NCBI RefSeq assembly: GCF_030272615.1
Contig: NC_081411.1
Location: 832,959,136 to 833,023,135 of the forward strand
Direction of reading: 5' to 3'
Source: Cryptomeria japonica
Lineage: Eukaryota; Streptophyta; Pinopsida; Cupressales; Cupressaceae
Length of the DNA stretch: 64,000 nucleotides
The notes under the pieces were generated by a model. The model did no database searches, was not told where the DNA came from, and saw only the letters and a list, made by a program, of their open reading frames with translations. The position numbers and the translations under genes are program-made. Of the stretch, positions 22,655 through 33,818 are shown in pieces. Position 1 is the first letter of the stretch. Every line of letters starts with the position of its first letter.

Positions 22655-22937
22655 TGACCTAGATTCTGAGGGCATGGCTGATCCTTCAATTGGAACCTTT
22701 GATATGGATCGGTATGAAGTTAGTAGTTCTCAGAAATGCTGTCGGGGTAGGTCTATCTTAATGTTATTTTTGCTGGTGGTGATGTTAAAATCCTTGGCAG
22801 TTCTGTGTGTACTGGTTTTCTCATTTCTGTATATCCTGCATAAATCTGGTCCGCAACTGATGATATGTGGATGGAGTGGTAATTCCTTAAATTGCAATCT
22901 CTTTTTTTGTTAATGATTCCTAATATTAAAAAAAAAA
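22655..22937 (+). mobile_element. Tail following the large LTR, probably the LINE 3' end
   Basis: An open frame at 22674-22913 has a hydrophobic stretch (FLLVVMLKSLAVLCVLVFSF). An A-run at 22928-22937 follows. Position and the A-tail suggest it is the 3' end of the LINE split at 19143. The protein itself is not clearly LINE-like, so a short retroposed host sequence is an alternative. Confidence 0.35.
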
Positions 22938-23292
22938 GATAAAGAAGACAGGAGAATAACTGTAGGATATTCCCAAGATTTCATTAGTATCTGCTTGAAC
23001 CCTGATCAGCACAAATGGACTAAACAAGAGCTAGAAGTATCAGCCAAACTTACAATTTAATCCAGATATATACTTCATCAAGAGATGTGATTCTCAGTTA
23101 CAGGATAATTCCCAAAGATATTCACAATTTTATCAAGATAAATAACTCTTAATTTCAACAACAAAGCTTAAACCAAAATATATGGAGAGCATGATAGAAT
23201 ATTTTGTCAAGAAAAATCTATAGTTTTCTCTGTCATGACAATTCACATATAGAATTTTTCTATGTAGCATTTTTGTCTGAAGACAATATCAT

Positions 23293-23298
23293 TTTATT
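23293..23298 (-). terminator. Candidate COG4 poly(A) signal (AATAAA)
   Basis: TTTATT on the plus strand gives AATAAA on the COG4 sense strand about 100 nt after the stop codon, a normal distance for a plant near-upstream element. No transcript evidence is available. Confidence 0.4.
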
Positions 23299-23398
23299 TA
23301 AGAGACCAATCAAGCACGTATCTTCTTTTTAAATGCATGAGGACAAAGATTTCTAAAATGTGCCACAGAAATTCCAACAATATCAACTGCAAAGGAAA

Positions 23399-25974
23399 TT
23401 ACAATTTCAGAGCAGCAATTGCTTCAGGTTTGAAATCCACCCTTAAGCTCAAAATTCTTCGAACTTCCGCAGGTGTTAATCTCCATGTCATGGGCCCAGA
23501 GTTCTCTCCCCAGTAATCCAAAATCTCTGAGACCTTTTCTAGGTTCAAGATAGTTGCCATTTGTGTAAGTCGTGCAAACTTATCCCTAACAGTTCTTTGT
23601 GTCATACTAGAGAAGTGACCCACCAGAGTTCGTGCATCTCGATCAAGCTGTAAGCCACCCAACTGATTGAATCTCTTCTGAGTCATTATCACCTCCAATC
23701 TTTTAACAATAAAGTCAATGATCAGATGCACAAGAGAATCATAATTATTTGTTGTCATGGCTGTTTGCAGCCAAGTAACATTTAGCTCTACAGCATGCAG
23801 TATTTTTTGTACCCATGGATCATTAATTTCATTTTCGGCATACTGCATTTCAGATAACTCGTAGCTTATTGTGGCAGCAGTATCCAAAATTGGTCGGAGA
23901 CGGGGTGTTATGCTGCTAGCTAACTGCTCCAGGCCTGCATTTAGTACTTGTTTGAAGGCATTGTTTGTTTCTGCTAGCTCAGACAAGCATGACTTGACTT
24001 TTTCTCTATCAGCTGGTGCAGGAAATGCCTGCGATGGATATAATAACTGCTTATATATGTTATATATATAAAGTACAGATTTAAAAATCAAGCAGAAAGA
24101 TAAATAAAAGCTGAACAACAAAATTTTGACCTTTCAAAGGGAGAAGGTAATATCATGTATTTATCTTCTTAAAAATGTGTCTTAAATGGAAGCAAAATAA
24201 CTGGTTAAGACAATGGGAATTGAGATTTTGTGTTCTCTTGGTTAAATTTAAAAACGTCAACTTAGGATACAATATATCGGTATCCACCCAAAGGGAGCTC
24301 ATGAATGAGATTAAAAGGAAGCAAGAGATCACTCACCTCTGCACAATACTCCTCAATTTCATGTCTGAGCTTCAGAACATACTCACTGCTAACATCCAGA
24401 TTATTTAAAGCAGTTGCAATTTCTGTGCCTATTTTGGATACCCCTACACCCCCTAAAAACAGTTTGCTACCGAGGTTTGGTTCTCTTGTCTTCCTCTGTA
24501 AAGCCTCTGTGAACTCGTTATTCAGCACATTAATAGCTCCATTAAAAACTGCAAGTACAGACTGAACACTAGAAGTAGATGTAGCCCTTCTGCAACAACT
24601 CTGCAGAACATAAAATACATCATCCACCATTGAAGTGGTGAGGCCGTCAGGAATAAACTCATCAATCTTGATAGCCTTCCTCACGTTCTCTACCATGAAA
24701 AACTCCTCAAGGATAATATAATACCCTGTCAATTCCTTTGCAGCTCGACTGAATGCCCCACTTCTAAATGTGTTGGTAGCTCGAGGACTCAGCTGGGCAT
24801 CAACAGATCCAACTTCCCTCAACTTGGTCATCATAAATTGAGTATAGTCTTCACTTAACTGAGTTAATGAAAGTATTTCCTCCAGGTACATTTCAATCTC
24901 TCTGGGATCCGGCCCTTCTTGTGCTCCTACTACTGATATCAAACTGTTATTCTGTGAATTGATCTCTGATGCTAACCTTGCTAGTTTTCTATAATCCATG
25001 TACTTCTTCAAAATTACAGAACCTCTTGAATTACATTCTTCCTGCAGTTCCCAGATTGCATGTACAATTCCATCTTCACCACAAAGACTCCTCAAAATCT
25101 CATCATTCCCTTCAATTGCCAACACAATATCCTTGAAAAGATTTGTCAAACAGCCAACAAAGTCAGCCTGGGTCTGCGCCCCTGCTTGCCCCATGGACTG
25201 CTCTGCCATTTCCATTAAACCTTCAAACTCTAATCTGGACCTTAAAGCAACATCTTTTCTTAGGTATGAAACATACAACTGCAACCCTTCTTCCTCGAGA
25301 CCCAAAGCAGGGAAGAGCTTGATAAATCTCAGAATGGAAGGGTGATCCCTCTCTTCAATGGCAGAGGAGATTTTTTTCTTGACTATACTCTCCAGTTTTT
25401 GCTTAGACTCCAGAAGCTGGTTAGTCTGCTCTGTTGCAGTCTCCCTGCCTCCTGAACCCATGACATTAGAATCACCATACTTGTCATCAAGTTTCATGAA
25501 TGTCTCCACATATTTGGCAGCACCCTCGTAATCCTCAGATTCAAGTGCCTGTTTAGCACCGTCAATACAATTTCCCCTTTCCACAATGTCATCAATTCTT
25601 GTTAAAGTGGACTGAACTCGTGATTGTGCAAGATCTAGCTCTCTCACCTTGCCACTGACATGATCAGCAAGATCACAAGTAGAACATACGCTTAGTAGCA
25701 TTTGGTCTGAATCAGACTTCACAATCTCCAGTACCTCAGAAGATTTCTGTAGACCACTTAGCTTCTTCTCCAGCTCATGGCGTTGTGATAGTAGAGTTTC
25801 CAACTCTGCATCAATGTTCCTTTGATATGCAATGCATTCATGTAGGAAACGTTTCATAGCACTCACATCTGTGAGGTTTTTGATTTGCTCTACTGTGTCT
25901 GGTGCTCCAAAGTCAATTAACATAGCCCCTCCTTTTTCCTGCTCATTATCTAATCCTGCATATGCCATCCCCAT
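23399..25974 (-). CDS. COG4: Conserved oligomeric Golgi complex subunit 4
   Basis: COG4 is a lobe A subunit of the COG tethering complex on the cytosolic face of the Golgi. It tethers retrograde intra-Golgi vesicles and contacts SNAREs. Exon 1 (25974 down to 24337) encodes 546 residues. The intron 24336-24029 starts GTGAGT and ends CAG. Exon 2 (24028 down to 23399) encodes 209 residues plus stop, giving 755 residues, close to my recollection of plant COG4 length. Family hallmarks seen are LHECIAYQRNIDAELETLL, a coiled-coil N-terminal segment (about residues 45-125), VERGNCIDGAKQALESEDYE, NFKDI-type and FFMVENVRKAI segments, and the conserved C-terminus ENSGPMTWRLTPAEVRRIL ending AALKL. The frame is uninterrupted and splice sites are canonical. 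A second in-frame ATG lies two codons after the first. This is the one gene here likely to be functional. Confidence 0.96.
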
Positions 25975-27057
25975 CCCTGTTACTTTCTATGAATCCACAC
26001 TAAAAATTGTTCAGTCCACTTATAAACAGCTACACACAGGTCCCTGCAAAAGAAATTTCAAGGAATGCTCAATACAATCCCTGCAAAAGAAATTTGAAAG
26101 AATGTCCAATCCATATTGTGCACAAATCGGTGAGGTACCGCATGCCCAAATCCAAGTCTGCAAAAATCAGAATCTATAAAAATCAAACTGAAACAAGGTG
26201 TGAACACATAAAATATTGACAGATCAATTTTAAACAAGGACATTAATAGGCTTTTTTCATAAAACACATACTAATTTTTCAAAATTTTCAAAATATAAAT
26301 ATCCTAAGTTAGTAGCAATTAATCCTATGTACTTTTCCAGGCTGCAATATGTAAAATGCAACAAAAACATTAAGTGACAAGACCCAGAGACATTTTTTGT
26401 ATGTTTGTATACACATTTTTATTGCATTATTCATTATTGTTATGGGTAGCAGGAAAGTTCAAATCCCAACTAAAAAGCTTTTATGGTTAACTGGGAAGAA
26501 TTTGTGAGGAAAATTTGCTCTGAAAATTGATTTCTGATTTCATAAAAGTTTTTTTGCTCTTTGTATTATTTTAGTGAGCTCTACAAATATCAAGTTTAAC
26601 AACTCCCTTCAAAAGTATGCAGAATGAGTTAAGCTAAATGAAAATATAAAATTGATGATTTGTAGAGATCTAATTAGTTTATACGTATAGAATGCGCTAC
26701 ACTTTTGTTTCCTGGATGATATCAGCACATTTATTAATGTCAATAAAACTGTTCGATGTTTATATCTAGTGATCAGTGTATCTTCACACAGTGTATAACA
26801 ACACCCATTCATGCACCACAGGAACTTGAATCATTTTCATTGAAGTGAAGAAATACTGCAAGGATGTACGACAACATGCATTTGCAGAGTCATCAACTTC
26901 TAATGGCCTCACTTGAACATGGAGTGCAAAAATATCCAAATCCAATTCACATATCCATGTCAAATGGCAACTCAGTTAAATATTTTGACAAATGGCAGTC
27001 TTAGGTATGCTCTTAAAGTTGCAAAACATGGATCTGTGGCAGTCATCACAGAAGCTG
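25975..27057. other. COG4 upstream region
   Basis: The 1.08 kb between the COG4 start codon and the LTR element should contain the 5' UTR and promoter or a 5' UTR intron. No obvious TATA box was found. The sense sequence just before the ATG reads AACAGGG, which could be a splice acceptor after a non-coding first exon. Two near-identical CCCTGCAAAAGAAATTT words lie at about 26042-26096. Confidence 0.4.
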
Positions 27058-28144
27058 TGTTGATTTTGTAACTAGGTTAGGAAAATAAATAGGATTCGGA
27101 TTGCCTTAAGGCATCATCCGAATCCTTATAGGGCAGGGTATCTATTGTATTTATATGTAATGTGTAAAACAAATAGGCCTGGGCCCTATTCCAATGTTGT
27201 CCGAATCCCAAAAGGGGGCTGGGCCCTGCTTCATTAAGGAGGCGTGTAAATAGGGCTGGGCCCTATCTCTATGTGCACAAACTCAAATAGGGCTGGGCCC
27301 TTTATCTCCTACACGCCAAGCAACATGAAATATGTTCATCATATTATAGGGCCGACCCTATATCACTTCATGTAACGTGTGGCCCTAAATAGGTGCGCTC
27401 CCCTTGCAATATAACTTAATCATTATTAGTACACCAAAATAGGGCAAGACATAAGGTAACGTGTAAGCCCTATAATTGTAATTAAGTCTTGGCACAAAAC
27501 TTAAGGTGAAGCTGACTTGAATTGGTCTCCACGCCAAATATAAATAGAGATTAATGTGTATGCATTCATCACCCAGTTTTCATCATCAATGTGAAGTTAG
27601 CTCTGCAAGATCTGCCCACTCATTCTGGAGGTTAGCGAATCCTCATTGAAGGCAAGCGAACCACTTCTGATCAAGGAATCAGCGAATTACTTCTGCCATC
27701 AGCATTTGCCATACATGCGATCTTGGACAGTGAATACATTGAAGAGGATAGCGAGTTCCTCTTGAAGGTCTACAAACATCATTAGGTCTGCAATCTTCAG
27801 TGAAGAACTACGAAGAGCTGTAAGCTGTATGCTGATGATATTCTTATATAAGAAAGAGACAAGTCTGCTATCTTCTGCTGTTACATTGTGCCCTAGCTGG
27901 GTTACGAATGTAACTCTAATTTTGCCCTAGGTTGACAGTTATATCAGATAAGTAATTTGATCTTTATTGCCATTGTATTCTACAATTAATAAAAGGATCT
28001 AGATCTGATTTGTTGCTGGGTTTTTCCTCCAAGAGGGAGGTTTTCCCAGGGTAGTCTTGTGTTGTGTGATCCTCTATTTGTATGCTTTACTGTGCAACTT
28101 TAGTTTTCTGTTTATTGTGGATAATCTGATCATGAAAACTAACA
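27058..28144 (+). repeat. 5' LTR of the non-autonomous element
   Basis: It has TG...CA ends, a TATA box TATAAATAG at 27539-27547 and AATAAA at 27988-27993. Upstream of the TATA are four TGGGCC words (27180, 27220, 27257 and 27294), each inside an AGGGCTGGGCCCT-type inverted word. The U3 end faces COG4, whose start codon is 1084 bp to the left and reads away from the LTR. Confidence 0.92.
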
Positions 28145-28156
28145 TGGTATCAGAGC
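28145..28156 (+). other. Primer binding site for initiator Met tRNA
   Basis: TGGTATCAGAGC directly abuts the 5' LTR end. It is the standard plant retrotransposon primer site complementary to the 3' end of initiator-methionine tRNA. Confidence 0.92.
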
Positions 28157-28919
28157 CTAGGTTTGCATGTGCAATGATCAGATTTACAGCCTGGACTTCT
28201 GTGTGACGGCTAGGGTTTTCAGATGATTACATGCACAGGCAAGGTCCTTCATCTGCATCAATGGATTCCTCATCCTCTTAGCATCTTAGAACCTTCAAAG
28301 GTGATGAATCTCAATTTATTTCAAGGGAGATAGGTAAGTGAAGTTGTAGGTGATTTGAAACTTACCTTATTTTGATACTTGATGTTATCCTTATATATTT
28401 CTGCTATCATATACCTGCTATCACTTATATATTCAATGTATTCATAGCTGAATAGTGATAGTATATATATATGGATGTGTATTAGGATCCCAGTATAGGT
28501 AAATGACTTCTATCTATATGTTTGAATCTGTGTTTTGAGGGTTTGTAAGGGTTGGTGTTTTGTTTTACTATATCATGTCTCTAAGGTAACCTAATGTCTA
28601 CTCTTGAAGATAATGTTTTCAGATTATGTCTCTCTGAAGAAAGCTTTCATGCATGACCTGAGAAGCCCTCCCTCAGTCAAATCTTGTCATCGGACTAATT
28701 ATGAAAGTCTACCTTTCATCTCTCTCTTTTAAGATGCTATGGGTCCACTTCGTAAGTAAGAATGAATCATCAGGTCTGTGAATTCTCTATTTAGATAGGG
28801 ATTTAGAGGGAGTCTTGATATCTTTTAATATCTCAATTTCATTCTTGGGTTCTAATCATTATGGTTTAATAGAGGAATTGATAATATATATCTAATGTAT
28901 ATTCCTTGTTTATTGCAAA

Positions 28920-29516
28920 ATGTTTATTTATGATGATACTAACCATGATACACTGGGTGTATCATCCACCCTCTATGGAGTGCAAGGTGGGACCACCCTC
29001 TGCGGAGTGCAAGGTAGCAGTTCTCTCTCACCCTCTACGGAGTGCAAGGTGAGTCCACCCTCTGCAGAGTGCAAGGTGGCAGTTCTTTCCACCCTCTGCG
29101 GAGTGCAAGGTGGCGGTTATTTCCCACCCTCTGTGGAGTGCAAGGTGGCAGTTCTTTCCACCCTCTGCGGAGTGCAAGGTGGCGGTTATTTCTCACCCTC
29201 TGCGGAGTGCAAGGTGAGTTCACCCTCTGCGGTGTGCAAGGTGACAAATTGTCCTTCTCTGGGAGAAGTTTATGTATCCTCTGCGGTTGTGCATGATTTA
29301 TGTTATATGGTTATATATATATCTTTTATTGCAGGTGTGCATATGGAAAGGTCTCTTTCATCCTCTGTGGATGTGCATGATGAAAGACAATGGTGTTATA
29401 TGAAAGATAATGGTGTTATATGTAGGTTCTCAGGAAAGTGTGAAGCGTTCGCTTCTTCCTCTACAGGCATTGCTAGAGAAGATCATGTAAAGGTTCATTG
29501 TAATGTAATTGCGTGA
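28920..29516 (+). CDS. Repeat-driven ORF in the element's internal region, doubtful coding value
   Basis: A 198-residue open frame consists largely of repeats of LCGVQGG-like units, because it runs through the tandem array at 28968-29252. There is no known domain. The frame starts at the array's upstream flank and ends before the polypurine tract. It is probably a by-product of a repeat whose length keeps frames open, but an element-specific peptide cannot be excluded. Confidence 0.25.
   Translation: MFIYDDTNHDTLGVSSTLYGVQGGTTLCGVQGSSSLSPSTECKVSPPSAECKVAVLSTLCGVQGGGYFPPSVECKVAVLSTLCGVQGGGYFSPSAECKVSSPSAVCKVTNCPSLGEVYVSSAVVHDLCYMVIYISFIAGVHMERSLSSSVDVHDERQWCYMKDNGVICRFSGKCEAFASSSTGIAREDHVKVHCNVIA
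28968..29252 (+). repeat. Nine-unit tandem array, CCCTCTGCGGAGTGCAAGGT
   Basis: About nine units begin near 28968, 28994, 29030, 29057, 29091, 29125, 29159, 29195 and 29222. Each has a CCCTCTGCGGAGTGCAAGGT core followed by a spacer of either about 6 or about 14 bp. Some units read CAAGGTGAGT, matching a splice donor consensus. Two further degenerate words (TCCTCTGYGGWTGTGCATGA) follow at about 29277 and 29361. Confidence 0.9.
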
Positions 29517-29640
29517 TCAAATCACGAAATGTATATTGATTGAACTATTAGGGCTGGGCCCTAATCCTAAACCTTGTAAATGTTCATACCATGGGTTTGT
29601 CCATGTGAATTTGGTTATGTATTTATTTTCCTCCATAGTT

Positions 29641-29649
29641 AAGAGGGAG
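29641..29649 (+). other. Polypurine tract
   Basis: AAGAGGGAG lies immediately before the 3' LTR, in the position of the plus-strand DNA primer of LTR retrotransposons. Confidence 0.8.
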
Positions 29650-30738
29650 TGTTGATTTTGTAACTAGGTTAGGAAAATAAATGGGATTCGGATTGCCTTA
29701 AGGCATCATCCGAATCCTTATAGGGCAGGGCCTTGTCTATTGTATTTATATGTAATGTGTAAAACAAATAGGGCTGGGCCCTATTCCAATGTTGTCCGAA
29801 TCCCAAAAGGGGGTGGGCCCTGCTTCATTAAGGAGGCGTGTAAATAGGGCTGGGCCCTATCTCTATGTGCACAAACTCGAATAGGGCTGGGCCCTTTATC
29901 TCCTACACGCCAAGCAACATGAAATATGTTCATCATATTATAGGGCCGACCCTATATCACTTCATGTAACATGTGGCCCTAAATAGGTGCGCTCCCCTTG
30001 CAATATAACTTAATCATTATTAGTACGCCAAAATAGGGCAAGACATAAGGTAACGTGTAAGCCCTATAATTGTAATTAAGTCTTGGCACAAAACTTAAGG
30101 TGAAGCCGACTTGAATTGGTCTCCACGCCAAATATAAATAGAGATTAATGTGTATGCATTCATCACTCAGTTTTCATCATCAATGTGAAGTTAGCTCTGC
30201 AAGATCTGCCCACTCATTCTGGAGGTTAGCGAATCCTCATTGAAGGCAAGCGAACCACTTCTGATCAAGGAATCAGCGAATTACTTCTGCCATCAGCATT
30301 TGCCACACATGCAATCTTGGACAGTGAATACATTGAAGAGGATAGCGAGTTCCTCTTGAAGGTCTACAAACATCATTAGGTCTGCAATCTTCAGTGAAGA
30401 ACTACGAAGAGCTGTAAGCTGTATGCTGATGATATTCTTATATAAGAAAGAGATAAGTCTGCTATCTTCTGCTGTTACATTGTGCCCTAGCTGGGTTACG
30501 AATGTAACTCTAATTTTGCCCTAGGTTGACAGTTATATCAGATAAGTAATCTGATCTTTATTGCCATTGTATTCTACAATTAATAAAAGGATCTAGATCT
30601 GATTTGTTGCTGGGTTTTTCCTCCAAGAGGGAGGTTTTCCCAGGGTAGTCTTGTGTTGTGTGATCCTCTATTTGTATGCTTTACTGTGCAACTTTAGTTT
30701 TCTGTTTATTGTCGATAATCTGATCATGAAAACTAACA
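29650..30738 (+). repeat. 3' LTR of the non-autonomous element
   Basis: Same termini as the 5' LTR, with TATAAATAG at 30133-30141. Differences from the 5' LTR include a few-base insertion in GGGCAGGGCCTTGTC and scattered, mostly transition changes. It is followed directly by the AGCTG target duplication. Confidence 0.92.
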
Positions 30739-30911
30739 AGCTGAACTCCATGAAAGAAACACTGATAACACAAAATGTGGTGTCAGTGCAGTTCTGGGCC
30801 CTTTCAGTTCTGTTGAGGGTCATATAAGGGATGCTATTGTTGCTGGTGTATACTTATGCGATGAAGAAAATGTTTAGATGAGGTGCATGAATCTTTATGT
30901 ATTTATCTTGA

Positions 30912-31953
30912 ATAACTGACCTAACCAGGATATGCAAAATAAATGCAAAGCTCATGTTTTTCTGACTGCAAATTCGCAATCTGCAAAATCTTGGTTTCTT
31001 CATTAGAGTTGCACTTATGTTTTGCCATAATAGTGTTTTGGCATATGGCATGGGCAGCACAGAGAACCTTCATAATCTATGTGCTCCCAATCAGATTCAC
31101 CCTTCCTGCATCTCAAGTTCACATTAAATGTCAGAAAAATAAATATATCTCTAGTTCACATTAAATGCCAGCAAAATAAATCTAAGTTCAAACATAGGCT
31201 GGAGTAGAAATTGAAAACAATAGAAAAAATATTGTAAACATGTAACCAAAGCAAGTACAATTCCATTGCATGCCATCCTGAGCCCTGAGAACTGAACTTT
31301 GGCCTCGATTTGTAAAGGGCAATATTTCTCCATGATACCAAAATGACATGCTACAGTGGTAAATTAAAAAGCCAGAGTATATATATGTAAAATGAATTCC
31401 ATGAAAGGGTTTAGAAACATTTGGGGTAAATTTAATGGCAGATTTAAAACCTAATTCAGCTTATTTGTTGGTATTTCCCATGCCTGTGTCAAAGAAGGAG
31501 CCATAGATCAGGGTATGGGCATTCATCAATGCATATTGGAAGGGGTATTTTTGTCAGATTTTATAGTTGAAAATGCTATGGTGGAAAAGCAAGCATACTG
31601 TTTCACCTCAAAGAAATTTGATCTCATGAAATGACATTGAATGGCTTGCAGGAGCTGCAGCAAATAGATTCAATAAAACGCCTTGTTTGTGAAATGAAAT
31701 TTCACAACTGTTGAAAGCTTCTTTTATGCCAATACCAGAATGGGAGTTATCATGGGTTTGGATGTATATCAAAGGAGAATGGAAAGAGGATTTTTGTCAG
31801 AAGATATTATATTCATTACTGCCAGTAGACATTTGTGCAAAATTTGGAGTCACAGACAAGACACACGAACTGTTTGAGAGAACTTCTCAAATAAATATGG
31901 TCTCATGGGAGCATATTAATGACAGAGCATGGAATCATGAACAAGATGAATGA
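30912..31953 (+). pseudogene. Decayed PPR (PLS-type) gene sequence, left arm of an inverted repeat plus a second PPR copy
   Basis: In the plus frame around 31490-31620, ACVKEGAIDQGMGIHQ, ILEGVFLSD and VENAMV match the consensus of PLS-class pentatricopeptide repeat proteins, which bind organellar RNA. A stop and frame loss follow. A second copy (31711-31953) keeps DICAKFGVTDKTHELFERT and NMVSWEHI, the DMYAKCG..A.ELFD.M..RNVVSW motif. The non-PPR upstream part (30912-31400) also pairs with the right arm, so an ancestral gene segment with flank was duplicated. Neither copy can make a functional PPR protein. Confidence 0.7.
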
Positions 31954-32729
31954 ACCCGGTACAGACTTGTGATTGCTCACTAGAAATTCCATAAATAGCT
32001 CAGAAAACTGGGTGAAAACTCACTAGTCACTTCTGGCTCATGAATTCTGTGAGTTTTAGAACTATGATCCCCTTAATGTATATGTATTGCCTTTGCTCAC
32101 TTTGTTTACCTTAATTTTATCTTTCGTTGTTTATGTAACACTAATGGTGGAGAGCGCATAGGTATTTGGTTTGTATTAAAAAGTTATTTTTTATAGAGAT
32201 CAAGGTTAATTCTGTCATATAGAGCCTTGCAAAGTCTTCTTCCGATATTATAAACCATGGAATGGAATGTGCATCCATTTCAAGTATTTGTATGGGTTGT
32301 TTCTATTATTGTTTTCTATTTTTGAATGCTGTAGATGTCCAGGGTACAAAAGCGAGTTTGTTGTGGTCCTGTGGAAGCAGTAATTAAGAACTTTGACAGT
32401 TTTGGGATCAAATGTTCAAGGTACCAAAGTTAAGGAATATAGGGAGAAATAGAAAGAAAAATTTCTTTAATGGTAAGCTGCAGATCTATTGTTTGAGTTT
32501 GGAGAAAACCTTGCTTTTTAAGAAAAAACAAACTTCATCATCTGATACAAATTGTATAAGAGATACTAACCACTAACAATCAGCAAGAAACTAGAATTCA
32601 GATTTGAATGGGAACCGAACTTAGATGAATGGTTTGATAGTTCCTGTCAACACTGCAATGATCCCTCAGACCCCATCAAACATTGTCAAATCCTTAACAC
32701 GTTAACTTAAATGCCAAGTGGACATGACA

Positions 32730-33050
32730 ATTATCAATGCTAGTTCACAGCAACCATACATACTTCAACAATAAAGGACACAAGATATCAAATGACTAGG
32801 GATATATAGATCTCATTAGTGATGGCAGCGAAATAGATTACACAGTCATGCCTCATTATCATCTTCATTTGCCAAACCAGATTATACCCATCAACGCTAA
32901 TTCACCGCAACAATATATAATATTGAAAGCTAGAGCACACAAGATATCAAAGTCTAGGGATATATAGACCTCATCAGTGATGGCAGAAAGCTAGATTAAA
33001 AAGGTCATGCGTAAGTGTGATCCTCATATACCGAACCAAATTATACATAA
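32730..33050. repeat. Tandem duplication, period about 160 bp
   Basis: Both halves share ACACAAGATATCAAA, CTAGGGATATATAGA and CTCAT(T/C)AGTGATGGCAG. It lies in the loop between the two PPR-derived arms. Confidence 0.8.
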
Positions 33051-33129
33051 ATGTCTTGTTTTAATCAATGGTGAGTTAACGCCATCAAAAGTATAAGGAA
33101 GAAAGCAGTCAAGCCTCCGTTTAAAATTT

Positions 33130-33818
33130 TCCAAGACGTTTTTATTCAATTTACTTGCTGCAGCTCCTGCAAGCCATCAATAGCATTTCATGAGATCACA
33201 TTTCTTTGAGGCGTTTTGCTAAACAGTTCGCCTGCTTGTCTACCATAGCATTTCCAGCTATAACCCTTCCAGTATGTGTTGATGAATATCCATATCCTGA
33301 TCTACACCTCCCGCTTTGACACAGGCGTGGGAAATACTACCAAATTAGCGGAATTAGGTTTCAAATCTGCCATTAACATCTACCCCAAATGTTTCTAAAC
33401 CCTTTACATGGAATTCGTTTTCCATGTATACTATGGCTTTTTTATTTCCCATTGCAGTGTGTCGTTTCGATGTCGCGGAGAAAATTGCCCTTTCCAAGTT
33501 GAGGCCAACGTATGGGATGGAATTGAACTTGCTTTGGTTACATGTTTACAATAATTTTTTTATTACTCCAACCTATATTTGCATTTATTTTGTTGACATC
33601 TAATGTGAACTTGAGATGCAGGGAGGGTGAATCTGATTGGTGAGAACATAGATTATGAAGGCACTCCGTCCTGCCCATGGCCATAAGCCAAGGTACTATC
33701 GTGGCGAATCACAAGCGCAACTCTAATGAAGCAACAAAGATTTTGCAGAATGCGAATGTGCATTCAGAAATACATGAGCTTTGCATTTATTTTACACATC
33801 CTGGTCAGGCCAATTAGG
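33130..33818 (-). pseudogene. Decayed PPR gene sequence, right arm of the inverted repeat
   Basis: The reverse complement aligns with 30912-31685 through most of its length at roughly 75-80% identity by eye. Shared landmarks include CAAATTCGC/ACATTCGC..TGCAAAATCT, ACATGTAACCAAAGCAAGT and GGGTTTAGAAACATTTGGGG. The PPR segment reads VDQDMDIHQHILEG before it breaks. Outside the outer ends (about 30912 and 33818) similarity stops. No terminal target duplication was found. Confidence 0.7.

Larger units (their letters stand above)
27058..30738 (+). mobile_element. Complete non-autonomous LTR retrotransposon (LARD-like)
   Basis: Two direct LTRs of about 1.09 kb (27058-28144 and 29650-30738) begin TGTTGAT and end AACTAACA. 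They flank a 1.5-kb internal region with a 5' primer site and a 3' polypurine tract. The whole is bounded by a perfect 5-bp target duplication AGCTG (27053-27057 and 30739-30743). No gag-pol is present, so it must use enzymes from another element. By eye the LTRs differ at roughly 14 positions plus two small indels, about 1-1.5%, indicating a fairly recent insertion. The Met-initiator primer site favours a Ty1/copia-like parent, but this is not proof. Confidence 0.93.

Noticed and set aside
24029-24336. Reading through the COG4 gap as one continuous frame
   Set aside because: In-frame extensions are non-conserved, while GTGAGT...CAG borders join the two conserved parts exactly in phase.
23871-25345. 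Plus-strand frames overlapping COG4
   Set aside because: They are shadows of the conserved minus-strand COG4 coding sequence.
28145-28156. tRNA-like sequence
   Set aside because: Only a 12-nt primer-binding match to initiator Met tRNA; no tRNA gene or cloverleaf is present.
28968-29252. Array resembling a CRISPR (repeat plus short spacers)
   Set aside because: Spacers are near-identical rather than unique, the context is a plant LTR element and no cas genes exist. It is an ordinary tandem array.
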